The notes beneath the pieces are model-generated. The model was not told the DNA's origin and made no database searches. It worked only from the letters and a program-made list of their open reading frames with translations. Shown one piece after another: positions 7,577 to 13,771 of a stretch of 13,771 nt of DNA (positions are counted from its first letter, which is position 1; each line of letters opens with the position of its first letter). A program made the translations under genes and the position numbers. The DNA is from Lachnoclostridium sp. UBA3775 (lineage in GTDB: Bacteria > Bacillota > Clostridia > Lachnospirales > Lachnospiraceae): the NCBI GenBank assembly GCA_002369525.1, contig DFFN01000104.1, forward strand, positions 1 to 13,771, written 5' to 3'.

Positions 7577-7585
7577 CATAGTCAA
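7557..7585 (-). promoter_or_regulatory. Promoter of the L,D-transpeptidase pair, nested in a terminator
   Basis: TTGACT (7580-7585), a 17-base spacer, then TAATAT (7557-7562) preceded by TGC, an extended -10. This is the best promoter match in the window. The -10 falls in the loop of the terminator hairpin and the 5' arm of the hairpin falls in the spacer. Transcripts starting near 7550 would carry a leader of about 27 bases and only half of the hairpin. Confidence 0.7.
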
Positions 7586-7647
7586 GTCAAAAATGGGTTT
7601 GTATTCAGTTTTTATACAGTTTTACCACATTTTATTCACAGAAGCTG

Positions 7648-8469
7648 TCACATATAGTGTTTAATCACAAATAAAATCAGAAACTGCAGGGGATATATGC
7701 AATAAAACACGTATTTAAATTTATTGCTGCCCTGTTTGCCGTTATAGGACTGGACTATAAGTGCAGCTGTAACGGTACCGCATGCCAGTTCCACTCCGAA
7801 CTTTGAGTAGAAGCATATCACCATCAAAAGCGACATCAAAGAAATCGCCGGCCTGTTTCCCCGCAGATAATAGAATACCGCAACGAAGAAAACTATTTCG
7901 AGAGGATTTTCAAAAGGAAAGATGATCGTTACCGCAAGTGTCCCCATGATCACAAGCGTTGACAACGACACAAATGCAAATTTCTTTATGCCGAAATATT
8001 TTTCCCTGACCTTATCGATCAGAATGATCATAAGCAAAGCCATCGAAAGCGTAAGAAGTCCGTCTATCGCATATCTTCCTGTAACCAGATAAAGATCCTG
8101 ATAATATTTCTTTGCACCTTCCGAGCTTTCAAGAAGCTTGCGTAAGTTGTCGGCATTCAGCTCGGCATTGGCATCAATATGCGTTTTAATACCGTCGGCT
8201 ATCCTCTGAAGTCCCACAGACGAGGAAAGCAAAAAAGGGATCTCGGCAATAAGCCCGAAGGAAAAAAGTCTCAAAAAGTATTTTTTTCTGCTTTTCGTAT
8301 GGTAAAAACCCTCAACCATCATAAATGCTGCAAAGGGAACGGCCATCATCGAGATCATTCTGAGTATAGTATAGAGCCCGGACAGTTTTTCGCCGTCAAC
8401 AAAAACAACGGCAGCATTACCGCAGATCACCGAAACCGCAAGCATGATTTTTAAGACAAAAGCCGTCAT
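7648..8469 (-). CDS. TraX-family integral membrane protein
   Basis: The 273-residue protein is very hydrophobic with about eight likely membrane segments. The N-terminal part matches the TraX family (PF05857): LKIMLAVSVICGN at residues 6-18, then a VPFAAFMMVEGFYHT segment and a KKYFLRLFSFGLIAEIPF segment, all landmarks of the family. TraX of the F plasmid is needed for N-acetylation of pilin. Chromosomal homologues in Firmicutes have no settled substrate, though membrane acyl transfer is a reasonable guess. The ATG at 8467-8469 overlaps the TGA of the GH13 gene (ATGA), so translation is likely coupled. An isolated GGTAGGGT upstream could serve as ribosome binding site. Nothing related to conjugation is nearby, so a plasmid-transfer role is unlikely. 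Confidence 0.82.
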   Translation of the reverse strand: MTAFVLKIMLAVSVICGNAAVVFVDGEKLSGLYTILRMISMMAVPFAAFMMVEGFYHTKSRKKYFLRLFSFGLIAEIPFLLSSSVGLQRIADGIKTHIDANAELNADNLRKLLESSEGAKKYYQDLYLVTGRYAIDGLLTLSMALLMIILIDKVREKYFGIKKFAFVSLSTLVIMGTLAVTIIFPFENPLEIVFFVAVFYYLRGNRPAISLMSLLMVICFYSKFGVELACGTVTAALIVQSYNGKQGSNKFKYVFYCIYPLQFLILFVIKHYM

Positions 8470-10460
8470 GTCCTTACCCTACCTTTTTTCGCGCTCTGAC
8501 TTGTTTCGGCAATACGGCTTTTTAAAACGGTAATGCTCCTTCCCGGTACCGAAATCGTCGCATTCTCCAAAAGGCCGGCAAAATCATGTTCTCTTTTGTC
8601 AGTTGACATTTCAAAGCACCACTCGCGATTTCCCGGGAGATGGGGAACTTCAAAGCTCTTCTCATCCCAGTACATATTAACGGCAAGATAAAAGCTTTCA
8701 TCCGTCTTCCTGTCACAAAGCGCATAATCTCCAGCCAGCAGTATACCTATGCAGCGGTTATAGAAATTGTTGTCCGGATACCATGCCTGCAGCGAATGGT
8801 ATGAAACATCCGGAAGTCCGACTCCCAGATAATCGAGCTTTTTAAGCTCCTGGCGGTTATGGAATACAGGATGCTCCTTTCTTAGCCTGATCATCTTCTT
8901 TACAAATTCAAGGAGTTCGGCATCGTCCTTGTTTTTCTTCCAGTTGACCCAGCCGACCTCGTTATCCTGGCAGTAGGCATTGTTATTTCCGTTCTGCGAA
9001 TTACCGAACTCGTCTCCGGCAAAAATAAGCGGAACGCCCTGCGAAAGCAGAAGTATGGCCATCGCATTCTTTCTCATGCGAAGCCTCAGTTCTCTTATCT
9101 TTTTATGCTTGTCGGGTCCCTCAACACCGCAGTTCCAGCCGTGGTTCTGGTCCGTACCGTCCCTGCCGTGCTCGCCGTTTTCTTCATTATGCTTAACGTC
9201 ATACATATAAAGATCGGCAAGGGTAAAGCCATTGTGATCGGTTATGTAATTTATGTTTATGCTCTTGCCGGAATTTGCGCTCACATGGTAAAGAGCCTGT
9301 GCGCTCATGCCCTCGTCGCTCTTTAAGAACTTTCTCATTTCCACCGAATAAGCATCGTTGTATATTCCGAGCTTCTTTGAATCGGGGCTGTACTGTCTCG
9401 GGTAGATATTGTCTATGTTCCATTTATTGCCTATGAGCTTTGCTCCGGAAAGATAAGGATCGCAGGCGATAAGGCTGTCATCGATATTGTCAAGATTAAG
9501 CCTGAAGCCGTCGATATGATACTCCCTTACCCAGAAACGCAGGGCATCAAGCATCATTGAACGGTTTGTGGCCTTCGGAATGCTGACCTCCATCAGCACC
9601 TCGATGCCGGCCTCATGAAGTTTGCAGACCATCTGCTTGAACTCATAATCCGCCTTTGCAGGATTTGATGCATAGGAAGCCTTGGGCGCAAAGAAATGGT
9701 AAAAAGAGGTATAACCCCAGTAGTTTACCTTTGCGCTCTTCTCGTTTATAAAAGGAAGCTCCTCTGCGGACGCACCCATCGGATTTATTTGATCGGGCGG
9801 CAGATTTTCTGCGGGGCCTTCCGTTTTCTCCTCATTTCCTCTGAAAAATCTCGAAGATACAAACTCGGGCACGCCGACCTCCGGTTCTGCCGAATATACC
9901 TCGTTGTACTCCATGATCGGCATCAGAAGCACGGCATTTATCCCAAGCTCTTTGAGATAAGGAAGCTTTTCGGTCACGCCGCGGTAACTGCCCTTATGCG
10001 CCACGCCGGTATTTTTCGTAAAGCCCCTGACATGGAGCTTGTATATTATAAGGTCGGAAAAATCAATGCCCGGAGCCTTGTCATTCTTCCAGTCAAACCT
10101 GTTTTCGCACACATAGGCACGGACAAGCTTCTGCGCTTTTCTCGAAACCACCTTGCCATAAACTTCCCTGCCGCAGATAAGCTTTGCATAAGGATCTATA
10201 AAAGACACACCCTTTGCCTCATAAAGATAGGTATAGCCTTCAAGCTTAAGATCCCTGATGCAGACAGCGAAGATATTACCGGTCCTGTAGGTGCTGTCCA
10301 TTGTGATCACGGTTTCGGGAACGGCATCCGTCGCATTCTTAAAAAGCTTAAGAAGTACAATGTCGGTGTCGCCTACCGCCACCGCGAAATTTGTATTCTT
10401 ACCCTGTTTTGTTACGCCAAGCTTCATATAATCGCCGGGCATATACTTAAAATCTGCCAT
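8466..10460 (-). CDS. Isoamylase/GlgX-like GH13 protein, probably catalytically inactive
   Basis: The 664-residue protein has an N-terminal CBM48-like domain (about 10-95), a GH13 barrel (about 125-550) and a C-terminal beta domain. It is most like glycogen debranching enzymes: WGYTSFYHFFAP, KHNEENGE, GWNCGVEGP, FAGDEFGNSQ and GNNNAYCQDNE are all kept. The active-site motifs are not. The nucleophile motif GFRFD reads GFRLN (Asn322, codon 9495-9497). The acid/base motif AEPW reads GNKW (Asn345, 9426-9428). The third motif HDGFTL reads HNGFTL (Asn410, 9231-9233). Region I (DVVxNH) reads EVSIPK. I checked these codons in the DNA. It therefore probably binds alpha-glucan, or regulates, without hydrolysing it. 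The start is the ATG at 10460, 6 bases after AAGGAAGG, and not the TTG just upstream. It lies 14 bases after the ABC-F stop and overlaps TraX by 4 bases. Confidence 0.88.
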   Translation of the reverse strand: MADFKYMPGDYMKLGVTKQGKNTNFAVAVGDTDIVLLKLFKNATDAVPETVITMDSTYRTGNIFAVCIRDLKLEGYTYLYEAKGVSFIDPYAKLICGREVYGKVVSRKAQKLVRAYVCENRFDWKNDKAPGIDFSDLIIYKLHVRGFTKNTGVAHKGSYRGVTEKLPYLKELGINAVLLMPIMEYNEVYSAEPEVGVPEFVSSRFFRGNEEKTEGPAENLPPDQINPMGASAEELPFINEKSAKVNYWGYTSFYHFFAPKASYASNPAKADYEFKQMVCKLHEAGIEVLMEVSIPKATNRSMMLDALRFWVREYHIDGFRLNLDNIDDSLIACDPYLSGAKLIGNKWNIDNIYPRQYSPDSKKLGIYNDAYSVEMRKFLKSDEGMSAQALYHVSANSGKSININYITDHNGFTLADLYMYDVKHNEENGEHGRDGTDQNHGWNCGVEGPDKHKKIRELRLRMRKNAMAILLLSQGVPLIFAGDEFGNSQNGNNNAYCQDNEVGWVNWKKNKDDAELLEFVKKMIRLRKEHPVFHNRQELKKLDYLGVGLPDVSYHSLQAWYPDNNFYNRCIGILLAGDYALCDRKTDESFYLAVNMYWDEKSFEVPHLPGNREWCFEMSTDKREHDFAGLLENATISVPGRSITVLKSRIAETSQSAKKGRVRT

Positions 10461-10466
10461 CAATAG

Positions 10467-10474
10467 CCTTCCTT
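10467..10474 (-). promoter_or_regulatory. Ribosome binding site deciding the GH13-like start
   Basis: AAGGAAGG on the minus strand abuts the ABC-F stop codon and lies 6 bases from the ATG at 10460. An in-frame TTG at 10463 would be only 3 bases away, so the ATG is preferred. Confidence 0.75.
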
Positions 10475-12133
10475 TTACTCGTCGTCGTCTTCTGCTCCGT
10501 TTTCGATTTCGGCTTCGATCTCGCTTACTTTCTGACGTTTTCTTGCGCCTATATCGGAATCCAGATACTCATCGTAGGTTGTGATCTTATCGATGAGTTT
10601 TCCGTCGGGAGTTATTTCCATAATACGATTGGCTATGGTCTGAATGAACTGGTGATCCTGCGAGGTAAAGAGCGCAACGCCCGGGAATTTGATCATGCCG
10701 TTGTTAAGTGCGGTGATGCTTTCCATGTCCAGATGGTTCGTAGGCTCATCCATGATAAGAATATTGGCTCCGAGAAGCATCATCTTTGAAAGCATGACAC
10801 GTACTCTCTCGCCTCCGGAAAGTACATTTACGGGCTTAACTCCGTCCTCACCCTTGAAGAGCATTCTTCCGAGGAAGCTTCGCACATAGGTTACATCCTT
10901 TTCAGGCGAGAAGGGCATGAGAAAATCGACAATCTGCTCGTCGCCTTTGAAAAGCGCGGTATTGTCCTTGGGGAAATATGCCTGAGTGGTTGTTACGCCG
11001 AATTTAAAGCTGCCCTCATCGGGTTCAAGCTCTCCGGCAAGTATTTTAAAGAAGGTGGTCGTTGCAAGGGTATTGCTTCCGACAAAAGCCACCTTGTCGT
11101 CATGTCCGAGCACAAAGCTTATGTTGTCAAGCACCTTTACGCCGTCAATAGTCTTTGAAATTCCCTCGACGGTAAGCACCTCATTACCGATCTCGCGGTT
11201 GGGTTTAAAGTCGATATAGGGATATTTTCTCGATGAAGGACGCATCTCATCGAGTTCGATTTTTTCAAGCGCGCGCTTTCTTGCGGTAGCCTGCTTTGAC
11301 TTCGAAGCATTTGCCGAGAAACGCTGTATGAATTCCTGCAGTTCCTTGATCTTCTCCTCTTTCTTGCGGTTCGCTTCCTTCATCTGACGTATCATAAGCT
11401 GTGAAGACTCATACCAGAAATCATAGTTGCCCGCATAGAGCTGAATTTTTGCATAGTCGATATCCGCAATGTGAGTGCACACTTTATTAAGGAAATAACG
11501 GTCATGGCTGACAACAATGACGGTATTTTCAAAATTGATAAGGAATTCCTCAAGCCATGCGATCGCATCGAGGTCGAGGTGGTTCGTAGGCTCATCGAGC
11601 AGCAGTATGTCGGGATTTCCGAAAAGCGCCTGCGCAAGCAAAACCTTCACCTTCTGTGAACCGTTAAGCTCCGACATCGGAGTATAATGAAGCTCTGTCT
11701 CGATTCCGAGTCCGTTAAGAAGCTTCTCGGCATCGGTTTCGGCATCATAGCCTCCGAGTTCGCCGTATTCGGCCTCAAGCTCGGCAGCCCTTACGCCGTC
11801 CTCCTCTGAGAAATCCTCCTTCATATAGATGGCATCCTTTTCCTTGCCGATCTCATAGAGGTGGCGGTTGCCCATGATTACCGTGTCGAGCACGTTGTAT
11901 TCATCATATTTAAAGTGGTCCTGTTCAAGTACCGAAAGTCTCTGTCCGGGAGTGATGATGACCTCACCCTTGCTCGGTTCGAGCTTTCCGGAAAGAATTC
12001 TGAGGAAGGTTGATTTACCGGCTCCGTTGGCACCGATGATGCCATAGCAGTTTCCTTCCGTAAATTTAATATTTACATCTTCGAACAACGCTCTTTTTCC
12101 GAGCCTTAAAGTGACATTTGCCGCCTGAATCAT
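10475..12133 (-). CDS. ABC-F family ATPase, YbiT clade
   Basis: The 552-residue soluble protein has two ABC domains in tandem and no membrane segments, as in translation-associated ABC-F proteins. Domain 1 has Walker A GANGAGKST (34-42), signature LNGSQ (156-160), Walker B LLLDEPTNHLD (177-187) and switch VSHDRYF (208-214). The linker (about 250-310) contains RFSANASKSKQATARKR, close to E. coli YbiT. Domain 2 has GSNTLATTT (352-360) where Walker A should be, signature LSGGE (438-442), Walker B MDEPTNHLD and SQDHQF (491-496) where SHDxxF is usual. It thus lacks the Walker A Lys (Thr358) and the switch His (Gln492). ABC-F proteins act at the ribosomal E site; YbiT itself is poorly understood. 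An acidic tail ends in EDDDE. The ATG is preceded by AAGGAGAG. It is the first gene of a three-gene unit. Resistance-type (ARE) function is not indicated. Confidence 0.92.
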   Translation of the reverse strand: MIQAANVTLRLGKRALFEDVNIKFTEGNCYGIIGANGAGKSTFLRILSGKLEPSKGEVIITPGQRLSVLEQDHFKYDEYNVLDTVIMGNRHLYEIGKEKDAIYMKEDFSEEDGVRAAELEAEYGELGGYDAETDAEKLLNGLGIETELHYTPMSELNGSQKVKVLLAQALFGNPDILLLDEPTNHLDLDAIAWLEEFLINFENTVIVVSHDRYFLNKVCTHIADIDYAKIQLYAGNYDFWYESSQLMIRQMKEANRKKEEKIKELQEFIQRFSANASKSKQATARKRALEKIELDEMRPSSRKYPYIDFKPNREIGNEVLTVEGISKTIDGVKVLDNISFVLGHDDKVAFVGSNTLATTTFFKILAGELEPDEGSFKFGVTTTQAYFPKDNTALFKGDEQIVDFLMPFSPEKDVTYVRSFLGRMLFKGEDGVKPVNVLSGGERVRVMLSKMMLLGANILIMDEPTNHLDMESITALNNGMIKFPGVALFTSQDHQFIQTIANRIMEITPDGKLIDKITTYDEYLDSDIGARKRQKVSEIEAEIENGAEDDDE

Positions 12134-12160
12134 TTAATTCTCTCCTTTTTTGTTTATCAG

Positions 12161-12207
12161 CCTGTTATTATATCTGTCAAAATTTTTCGCGTGCCTAATA
12201 TTATATC
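12161..12207 (-). repeat. Pair of 14-base direct repeats in the ABC-F leader
   Basis: GATATAATATTAGG (12194-12207) and GATATAATAACAGG (12161-12174) differ at two bases and start 33 bases apart. Each contains a perfect TATAAT, so they may be tandem -10 regions or two copies of a binding site. A TTGACA (12175-12180) lies between them. Confidence 0.5.
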
Positions 12208-12228
12208 ATAAAATCAGCCATTTGTATA
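12200..12228 (-). promoter_or_regulatory. Candidate promoter of the ABC-F operon
   Basis: On the minus strand TATACA (12223-12228), a 17-base spacer, then TGA plus TATAAT (12200-12205), an extended -10. It would give a leader of about 60 bases before the ATG at 12133. A second start from the downstream TTGACA with GATAAA (16-base spacer), or from the second TATAAT, is possible. No clear terminator for the upstream lipoprotein gene is visible in this gap. Confidence 0.5.
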
Positions 12229-12247
12229 TTTTTTATTCTCATTTATA

Positions 12248-12880
12248 TCAGTTTTTATTTTCTTCGGTCCTAATATGCTTTCCTTCGGCGTCAAAAACAT
12301 AATTTTTTGTTTTTCCTTTGCTTACAGCCACCTTGCAGACTCTCTCATCTTCTTTGATTTCAATTTCAAGATGGAAAACTCCGTTGCCCTCCTTGTTTTC
12401 GAAGTAGGAATTCAGTTCCCCGCCAAGATATACAGCACCCGAAACAAGCTTTCCCTCCTTATAATCGTTAAAAACCGCCCTTACAAGCTCATGCTTTTCA
12501 TTATACATAAGCCTTGCCGTTTCGTTGCCGTGATCGTCCGTAACTATCACGTCACTCGATCCGTCATCGTATTTTTTAAGCTCGGAGTGCTCCTCGTCCG
12601 CTTTGTAGCTTAGCTTTGTCTGGTATTTACCCTGCATTCTCTCAAGAGCCTCTTTAAGCACATTTACGATTTCCTCATCGCTTAAGCCAAGACTGTTTTC
12701 TTCCTTTTCAGCTTCCTCCCTGCTTGCTTTTTCTTCCGGAGAAAGCGTGGGCGCCGGCGTAACCGTAGGGCCGGTGCGAAGCTCATGCTTCTTACTGCCG
12801 CAGGCCGTAAAGCCGGTAAGAAGGACCAGAAATACCGCGAGGCATGCAATAAACCTGTTTTTATCAAAAATATTTTTCAA
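12248..12880 (-). CDS. Small secreted lipoprotein of unknown function
   Basis: The 210-residue protein has a lipoprotein signal peptide: basic N-terminus, hydrophobic core at residues 11-24 and a lipobox ending in GFTAC, with Cys27 as the lipidated residue. Phe at -3 is a slightly unusual lipobox. A Pro/Thr-rich then Glu/Lys-rich linker follows (about 35-65), then a mixed beta-rich domain from about 67 with SSDVIVTDDHGNETARL and several aligned charged strands that look like a repeated beta-hairpin fold. I do not recognise the family. The start is taken as TTG at 12878-12880, because AGGAG lies exactly 6 bases before it. A longer reading from a TTG at 12901 would put that site inside the gene. 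It appears to be a single-gene unit between the glutamine synthetase terminator and the ABC-F promoter. Function unknown. Confidence 0.8.
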   Translation of the reverse strand: MKNIFDKNRFIACLAVFLVLLTGFTACGSKKHELRTGPTVTPAPTLSPEEKASREEAEKEENSLGLSDEEIVNVLKEALERMQGKYQTKLSYKADEEHSELKKYDDGSSDVIVTDDHGNETARLMYNEKHELVRAVFNDYKEGKLVSGAVYLGGELNSYFENKEGNGVFHLEIEIKEDERVCKVAVSKGKTKNYVFDAEGKHIRTEENKN

Positions 12881-12886
12881 AAATTT

Positions 12887-12891
12887 CTCCT
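12887..12891 (-). promoter_or_regulatory. Ribosome binding site deciding the lipoprotein start
   Basis: AGGAG on the minus strand with the 6-base spacer AAATTT before TTG at 12880. This supports a TTG start and an ordinary-length signal peptide. Confidence 0.7.
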
Positions 12892-12904
12892 GTATCCGCA
12901 AATC

Positions 12905-12933
12905 ATTTAACCTGCCGCAATTACAACAAACAA
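12905..12933 (-). promoter_or_regulatory. Weak candidate promoter of the lipoprotein gene
   Basis: TTGTTT (12928-12933), a 17-base spacer and TTAAAT (12905-12910) on the minus strand. Both boxes are imperfect. The -35 would overlap the T-rich tail of the preceding terminator. Confidence 0.25.
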
Positions 12934-12967
12934 ATGACAGGGAACCAGTTTTAAATCCCCTGTCATT
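12928..12967 (-). terminator. Probable intrinsic terminator of the glutamine synthetase gene
   Basis: A 10-bp perfect stem (AATGACAGGG, 12958-12967 read on minus, with CCCTGTCATT, 12933-12942), a 15-base loop, then TGTTTGTTG on the minus strand. The T tract is interrupted, so efficiency may be moderate. It lies 13 bases past the stop codon at 12980. Confidence 0.65.
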
Positions 12968-12979
12968 ATTTTCCGTTGA

Positions 12980-13771
12980 TCAAACCTCAAACATCAGCTG
13001 TTCATAGCTCGGAACCGGCCAGTCCTTATCGTCAACTATGGTCTCAAGCCTGTCGATCGGAGCCCTTAAGGCATCCATCTTCGGGAACACGTCAAACTTG
13101 AAGAATTTGGCGGTTTCTGAAGCAATATTGAATTCCTGGGCCTTTGCCACGCTCTCGGAAAGCTCCTTAAGCGCCTTTCTTGCCTGCGAAAGAAGGGACG
13201 AAACCTCGATAAGTATTTCCTCCTGCACGCTTATGTCCGCAACGGGGCATGCATTCTTTACGGCATTGATCGAATCGGCAAGCTGCCTTGTGTACTTTAT
13301 TACAGCAGGAATGTAGAGCTTGCTTGCCATGTCGATCATGGTCCTTGCCTCGATGTTTATAACCTTTGAATAATTCTCATAATTTATCTCGACACGGCTT
13401 CTGAGCTCTGCCTCCGAATAAACCTTCTGGCTTTCAAAAAGCCTGATGGATTCGGGCTTTGTCAGGCAGTCGATTGCTTCGACGAAGGATCTGATGTTCG
13501 GAAGGCCTCTTCTTTCGGCCTCTTTAACCCAGTCTTCCGAATAGCCGTTGCCGTTAAAGATTATCCTCTTGTGATCCTTGATGGTCTTTTTGATCATCTC
13601 GTGAAGAGTCTTCTCGAAGTCCTCAGCGCCTTCAAGTCTGTCTGCATAGATCTTAAGTGACTCTGCAACTACGGTATTAAGCATGATGTTTGCACATGCG
13701 ATGGAGTTGGATGATCCGAGGCTTCTGAACTCGAACTTATTTCCGGTAAATGCAAACGGTGAAGTTCTGTT
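12980..13771 (-). CDS. glnN: Glutamine synthetase type III, C-terminal part (5' end outside window)
   Basis: 263 codons plus stop are visible and the frame is open through the window edge; the internal Met at 13684 is not the start. The first visible residues contain NRTSPFAFTGNKFEFRS, the diagnostic motif of type III glutamine synthetases in the catalytic domain. The rest is the family's long helical C-terminal region (for example NGNGYSEDWVKEAERRGL, and helices with coiled-coil character around QARKALKELSESVAKAQE). The family is normally about 700 residues, so roughly 430 are missing on the right. The enzyme joins ammonia to glutamate with ATP in the cytoplasm and is common in Clostridia and Bacteroidetes. 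It ends at TGA (12980-12982), followed by a hairpin, so it is probably transcribed apart from the genes to its left. Identification is secure. Confidence 0.95.
   Translation of the reverse strand, partial: NRTSPFAFTGNKFEFRSLGSSNSIACANIMLNTVVAESLKIYADRLEGAEDFEKTLHEMIKKTIKDHKRIIFNGNGYSEDWVKEAERRGLPNIRSFVEAIDCLTKPESIRLFESQKVYSEAELRSRVEINYENYSKVINIEARTMIDMASKLYIPAVIKYTRQLADSINAVKNACPVADISVQEEILIEVSSLLSQARKALKELSESVAKAQEFNIASETAKFFKFDVFPKMDALRAPIDRLETIVDDKDWPVPSYEQLMFEV

Noticed and set aside
7648..8469. The TraX-like gene as evidence of an integrated conjugative element.
   Set aside because: No other transfer, mobilisation, integrase or attachment-site features are present, and it is coupled to a chromosomal-type gene.
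9696..10466. A 256-codon plus-strand open frame opposite the GH13-like gene.
   Set aside because: The opposite strand has full conserved GH13 motifs, and this frame lacks a recognisable product or a clear ribosome binding site.
12881..12901. An N-terminal extension of the lipoprotein from a TTG at 12901.
   Set aside because: The only good ribosome binding site is within this stretch and points to the TTG at 12880.

Overview
The window looks like a chromosomal segment of a low-to-mid GC Clostridia, most likely a Lachnospiraceae-type gut or rumen anaerobe. The reasons are the type III glutamine synthetase, a YbiT-clade ABC-F protein, L,D-transpeptidases built on long arrays of choline-binding-like cell-wall repeats, strong AGGAG-type ribosome binding sites, and several TTG starts. 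This placement is an inference from gene content and not a match to a named genome. Every convincing gene is on the minus strand, so transcription runs from high to low coordinates. No tRNA, rRNA, CRISPR array, insertion sequence or phage gene is seen, and no gene-free stretch exceeds about 125 bases.

In transcription order the layout is as follows. (1) The 3' part of a type III glutamine synthetase gene (12980-13771), closed by a hairpin. (2) A small lipoprotein of unknown function (12248-12880). (3) A three-gene operon: a YbiT-like ABC-F ATPase (10475-12133), an isoamylase/GlgX-like GH13 protein (8466-10460) and a TraX-family membrane protein (7648-8469). The last two overlap by 4 bases, and the unit ends at a hairpin with a T tract. 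(4) Two tandem paralogous genes (5031-7523 and 2520-5000). Each encodes a membrane-anchored protein of about 830 residues with roughly 30 cell-wall-binding repeats and a C-terminal YkuD L,D-transpeptidase domain. Their promoter lies inside the preceding terminator and they end at a strong hairpin near 2460. (5) A PAP2 phosphatase gene, a GT2-GtrA fusion glycosyltransferase gene and a truncated phosphodiester glycosidase (NAGPA-like) gene, tightly packed and running off the left edge.

The last two units both point to the cell envelope. One pair probably cross-links or edits peptidoglycan at a distance from the membrane. The other set has the parts expected for lipid-carrier-linked sugar transfer (polyprenyl-phosphate glycosyltransferase with a flippase-like domain, carrier phosphatase) plus an enzyme family that cleaves sugar-phosphodiesters.

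The most unusual observations are two proteins of the central operon. The GH13 protein keeps the fold-level motifs of a glycogen debranching enzyme, but Asn stands where all three catalytic carboxylates (Asp, Glu, Asp) should be, so it looks like a pseudoenzyme. The ABC-F protein has changes in the Walker A and H-switch of domain 2 and in the signature of domain 1. All three belong to the same composite ATP site, suggesting one catalytic and one degenerate site.
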